Positions 5,820-8,450 of a DNA stretch of 8,450 nt are shown here, in pieces (the first letter of the stretch is position 1; every line of letters begins with the position of its first letter). Source of the DNA: Chitinophagaceae bacterium (lineage in GTDB: Bacteria; Bacteroidota; Bacteroidia; Chitinophagales; Chitinophagaceae). Made by a program: the position numbers and the translations under genes. The stretch spans positions 1 through 8,450 of the forward strand of contig CANEWV010000051.1 in the NCBI GenBank assembly GCA_947442905.1, written 5' to 3'. Under the pieces are notes generated by a model, which saw only the letters and a list, made by a program, of their open reading frames with translations, was not told where the DNA came from and ran no database searches.

Positions 5820-6980
5820 ATGAGTAGTCAAAAAAGGATCGCCATATTCGGCTCTACAGGTTCCATAGGAACGCAAGCACTTGAAGTGATTGCAGCCAAC
5901 CCAACATTATTTAGTGCCGAAGTATTAACGGCTCAAAATAACGATACCCTACTAATTGAACAAGCATTAGCGTTTAACCCCAATGTGGTGGTTATTGGGG
6001 ACGAAAAAAAATATCTAACGGTAAAAGAAGCACTTGCAAAAACCGACATTAAAGTTTTTGCAGGCGAGCAAGCACTAGTTGAAGTAGCAGCCCTGGATTG
6101 TTACGATATGATGCTTGCGGCCATTGTAGGATATGCGGGATTGAAACCAACTTTAAAAGCCATTTCGTGTGGTAAGCCTATTGCGCTTGCCAATAAAGAA
6201 ACTCTTGTTGTAGCGGGTGATATTGTGATGCAAATGGCGATGGAAAAAAGAGTCCCAATTATTCCCGTAGACTCTGAGCACTCTGCTATATTTCAATGTT
6301 TAGTAGGAGAAGGACGTAATAAAATTGAACGCATTATTTTAACGGCGAGCGGCGGACCATTTTTAGGAAAAAAACCTAATTTTTTGGTGAACGTAAAACG
6401 CGATCATGCATTACAACATCCTAACTGGAGCATGGGTGCAAAAATTAGCGTAGACTCGGCAACCCTTATGAATAAAGGGCTTGAAATGATTGAAGCCAAG
6501 TGGTTGTTTAATTTGCAGCCTTCACAAATTGAAGTGGTGATTCATCCGCAAAGTATTATTCATAGCATGGTACAATTTGATGATGGAAGTATCAAAGGTC
6601 AAATGGGCCTACCGGATATGAAACTTCCTATTCAGTATGCACTTGCTTTTCCGCAGCGTATCGAAAATAATTTTCCACGCTACGATTTTAGAAAGCCAAA
6701 CACGTTAACCTTTGACGAGCCGGATACCAAAACCTTTAGAAATTTAGCATTGGCGATAGATGCTTTACACAAAGGTGGTAACCTGCCTTGTATTTTAAAT
6801 GCGGCCAATGAAATTGCTGTGTATGCATTTTTAAGAAACAGAATTGGATTTTTGGATATGACAGAAGTGGTGGAACAAACCATGCAAAAAATGCCTTTCA
6901 TCGAAAAGCCAACCCTCGAAGAGTATTTTGAAAGTGATGGCGAAGCAAGAAGTTTTGCAGCGTCACTTATTCATTTGTAA
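5820..6980 (+). CDS. dxr: 1-deoxy-D-xylulose 5-phosphate reductoisomerase
   Basis: Dxr converts DXP to 2-C-methyl-D-erythritol 4-phosphate with NADPH, the first committed step of the MEP route to isoprenoids, in the cytosol; it is the fosmidomycin target. The 386-residue length is normal. Visible features are the NADPH-binding GSTGSIG (11-17), LANKE (123-127), the metal site PVDSEHSA with D151 and E153, the loop ASGGPF (176-181), HPNWSMG (200-206) with the substrate-closing Trp203, and NKGLEMIEA (218-226) supplying Asn218, Lys219 and metal ligand Glu222. A C-terminal helical domain follows with NAANE (327-331). All catalytic residues known from E. coli Dxr have counterparts. The ATG lies just after an A-rich stretch without a Shine-Dalgarno. 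It is followed 21 bases later by rseP, an arrangement common in bacteria. Confidence 0.97.
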   Translation: MSSQKRIAIFGSTGSIGTQALEVIAANPTLFSAEVLTAQNNDTLLIEQALAFNPNVVVIGDEKKYLTVKEALAKTDIKVFAGEQALVEVAALDCYDMMLAAIVGYAGLKPTLKAISCGKPIALANKETLVVAGDIVMQMAMEKRVPIIPVDSEHSAIFQCLVGEGRNKIERIILTASGGPFLGKKPNFLVNVKRDHALQHPNWSMGAKISVDSATLMNKGLEMIEAKWLFNLQPSQIEVVIHPQSIIHSMVQFDDGSIKGQMGLPDMKLPIQYALAFPQRIENNFPRYDFRKPNTLTFDEPDTKTFRNLALAIDALHKGGNLPCILNAANEIAVYAFLRNRIGFLDMTEVVEQTMQKMPFIEKPTLEEYFESDGEARSFAASLIHL

Positions 6981-7001
6981 AAAGTTTTTCAATATATATT
7001 T

Positions 7002-8351
7002 ATGACATTATTATCGGTAGATTGGTTAAGTGTTGGTGTTAAAGCCGGACAGTTTATTTTATCTTTTTCAATTTTAGTAACCCTGCATGAGCTCGGGCAT
7101 TTTATTCCTGCCAAATTATTTAACTGTAGGGTAGATAAGTTTTATTTATTTTTTGATCCTTGGTTTAGTATTTGGAAAAAGAAAAAAGGTGAAACCGAAT
7201 ATGGTATTGGATGGGTTCCATTTGGTGGCTATGTAAAAATTGCCGGCATGATTGATGAGAGCATGGATAAAGAGCAAATGAATAAGCCCGCAGAGCCACA
7301 CGAGTTTAGATCTAAACCAGCTTGGCAGCGTTTGATTATTATGATTGGTGGTGTGCTTGTAAACGTGGTACTTGCGATTGTTATTTTTATTGGTATTACC
7401 TGGGTATGGGGTGAAGAATATTTACCTGTTAAAAATTTAAAAAATGGAATTGTTGCCGATTCTTTGGCAAAATCGATAGGCATTAAAGATGGTGATAATG
7501 TGGTAGGTATTGATGGCAAACCACTCGAAGCTTTTGGAACACTCGAAGCTGAAATGGTTTTAGGTGATGCTAAAGTTTTACAAGTAACCAGAAACGATAG
7601 TGCATTTGATTTGCAAGTACCGGAAGGATTTACCAAAAAGCTTGCCAAAGTGGCCAACGAAACATCTCTAGTGATGCCACGCTATCCAGCCATTGTAGAT
7701 TCAGTGTCAAGTACTGCTGTGTTTACAAAAGACGCACTTTTAAAAAATGACCAACTCATCGCTTTCAATAATAAACCGTTTTTATATTATCACGAGTTTG
7801 ATCAATTAAAAAAAGGATACGAAGATTCTATTGTGAGTTTAACTGTGCTTCGTGGTACTGATACGGTGGATGTACGCGTTAAAGTAAACGAAAAAGGAAA
7901 GCTTGGATTTTTTGGAAAAAATCCACTCGTATTATTTGGAACCAACACAAAAACCTATGGCTTTTTTGAATCTATTCCGGTAGGTTTTACCAAAACATGG
8001 GAAACGCTTGACCGTTATGTTACGGGTATCAAACAAATTTTTACGGGCAAAGTAGCCGCTAGTGATTCGTTAGGTAGTGTAATTAGTATTGGGAATACTT
8101 TTCCGGGTACTTGGGATTGGGAACGTTTTTGGACATTAACAGGTATATTTTCTATCATACTTGCTTTTATGAATATTTTACCTATCCCGGCACTTGATGG
8201 GGGACATGCACTCTTTACGCTCTATGAAATGATCACCAAACGTAAACCTTCCGATAAGTTTATGGAATACGCTCAAATGGTGGGTATGGTGCTTTTATTA
8301 AGTTTAATGGTGTACGCTTTAGGTCTCGACTTTTGGAGATTATTCAAATAA
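7002..8351 (+). CDS. rseP: RIP site-2 zinc metalloprotease RseP
   Basis: This is an inner-membrane site-2 protease of the RseP/S2P family, which cuts transmembrane segments of substrates such as anti-sigma factors and leftover signal peptides. The 449-residue protein has a first membrane helix carrying the zinc motif HELGH (29-33), a membrane-associated FGGYVKIAGM hairpin (74-83), a second helix (about 108-135), periplasmic PDZ-like regions (about 143-225 and 228-305, the first with IKDGDNVVGIDGKPL), a third helix containing NILPIPALDGGH (391-402) with the zinc-ligand Asp399, and a last C-terminal helix (about 424-441). The catalytic set is complete. The second PDZ region is recognised by position more than by clear motif. 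It is downstream of dxr by 21 bases and probably in the same transcript. Its substrate here is unknown; Bacteroidota have many FecR-type anti-sigma factors that could serve, which is inference. Confidence 0.95.
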   Translation: MTLLSVDWLSVGVKAGQFILSFSILVTLHELGHFIPAKLFNCRVDKFYLFFDPWFSIWKKKKGETEYGIGWVPFGGYVKIAGMIDESMDKEQMNKPAEPHEFRSKPAWQRLIIMIGGVLVNVVLAIVIFIGITWVWGEEYLPVKNLKNGIVADSLAKSIGIKDGDNVVGIDGKPLEAFGTLEAEMVLGDAKVLQVTRNDSAFDLQVPEGFTKKLAKVANETSLVMPRYPAIVDSVSSTAVFTKDALLKNDQLIAFNNKPFLYYHEFDQLKKGYEDSIVSLTVLRGTDTVDVRVKVNEKGKLGFFGKNPLVLFGTNTKTYGFFESIPVGFTKTWETLDRYVTGIKQIFTGKVAASDSLGSVISIGNTFPGTWDWERFWTLTGIFSIILAFMNILPIPALDGGHALFTLYEMITKRKPSDKFMEYAQMVGMVLLLSLMVYALGLDFWRLFK

Positions 8352-8366
8352 GTCTATAAATAGTGT

Positions 8367-8374
8367 TACCTTTG
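8367..8374 (+). promoter_or_regulatory. Bacteroidota -7 promoter element ahead of ssrA
   Basis: TACCTTTG followed by CTGT is a perfect TAnnTTTG match and is nearly the same as the element ahead of rplU (shared string TACCTTTGCYGT). A start about seven bases downstream would give a precursor with a leader of some 24 bases ahead of the mature tmRNA 5' end, to be trimmed by RNase P. No -33 TTTG is seen at the expected spacing. The position suits independent expression of tmRNA rather than reliance on rseP read-through. Confidence 0.6.
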
Positions 8375-8404
8375 CTGTTGGCTTTTTGCTAACCGCATAG
8401 CTAT

Positions 8405-8450
8405 GGGGTCGTACTGGTTTTGACAGCATAGGTTATTGTTGGTGTAAGCA
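8405..8450 (+). ncRNA. ssrA: Transfer-messenger RNA, 5' portion, cut by the window edge
   Basis: tmRNA frees stalled ribosomes by acting first as alanyl-tRNA and then as a short message encoding a degradation tag. The sequence from 8405 starts with GGGG, the usual first strand of the tRNA-like acceptor stem, followed after a short gap by ACTGGTTTTGACAGC, which matches the conserved 5' region normally reading TGG-TTTCGAC. The T in place of the usual C in TTTTGAC fits what I recall of Bacteroidota tmRNAs. The pseudoknots, tag-peptide frame and 3' end lie beyond the window, so tag sequence and one- or two-piece organisation cannot be judged. It begins 53 bases after the rseP stop. Confidence 0.85.

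Noticed and set aside
6680..6901. Minus-strand open frame of 73 codons inside dxr
   Set aside because: It is antisense to the conserved C-terminal domain of dxr, with no recognisable features.
7229..7657. Minus-strand open frame of 142 codons inside rseP
   Set aside because: It is a shadow of the rseP coding strand, with no recognisable domain, and rseP has complete catalytic motifs.

Overview
This window looks like ordinary chromosomal sequence from a member of the Bacteroidota (Bacteroidetes). Four things support this: AT-rich DNA; almost no Shine-Dalgarno sequences ahead of the starts; three copies of the Bacteroidota-type -7 promoter element TAnnTTTG, placed just ahead of rplU, a GH3-family gene and ssrA; and protein families typical of the phylum (a bacterial GH3-like protein, a PolX-like protein with an eroded polymerase domain, and a lysine/alanine-repeat H1-like protein). 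Placement below phylum, perhaps near Chitinophagia or Sphingobacteriia, is only a guess.

Layout. Positions 1-1306 (+ strand) hold the tail of an unidentified gene, a small two-helix membrane protein resembling DUF3592, and mazG, closely spaced like one operon. Positions 1341-4066 (- strand) hold, in transcription order, rplU and rpmA (ribosomal proteins L21 and L27), an H1-like DNA-binding protein built from 9- and 6-residue repeats, a strong intrinsic terminator, and a PolX-family HhH/PHP protein. A roughly 184-base divergent intergenic region (4067-4250) separates these from a second + strand block. That block is a GH3/acyl-adenylate-family gene, dxr (MEP isoprenoid pathway) and rseP (site-2 intramembrane protease). 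The window ends inside the 5' part of the tmRNA gene ssrA, which has its own promoter element.

Functionally this is a housekeeping neighbourhood: nucleotide-pool sanitation (MazG), ribosome assembly (L21/L27), ribosome rescue (tmRNA), nucleoid structure (H1-like), DNA repair or PHP-phosphoesterase activity (PolX-like), isoprenoid synthesis (Dxr) and envelope proteolysis (RseP). I see no mobile element, CRISPR array, phage gene or defence island, and no convincing undescribed multi-gene system. The points most worth a second look are the PolX homologue that seems to have lost its polymerase metal ligands while keeping the PHP site, the modular architecture of the H1-like gene and its position behind rplU-rpmA, and the GH3 enzyme of unknown substrate.
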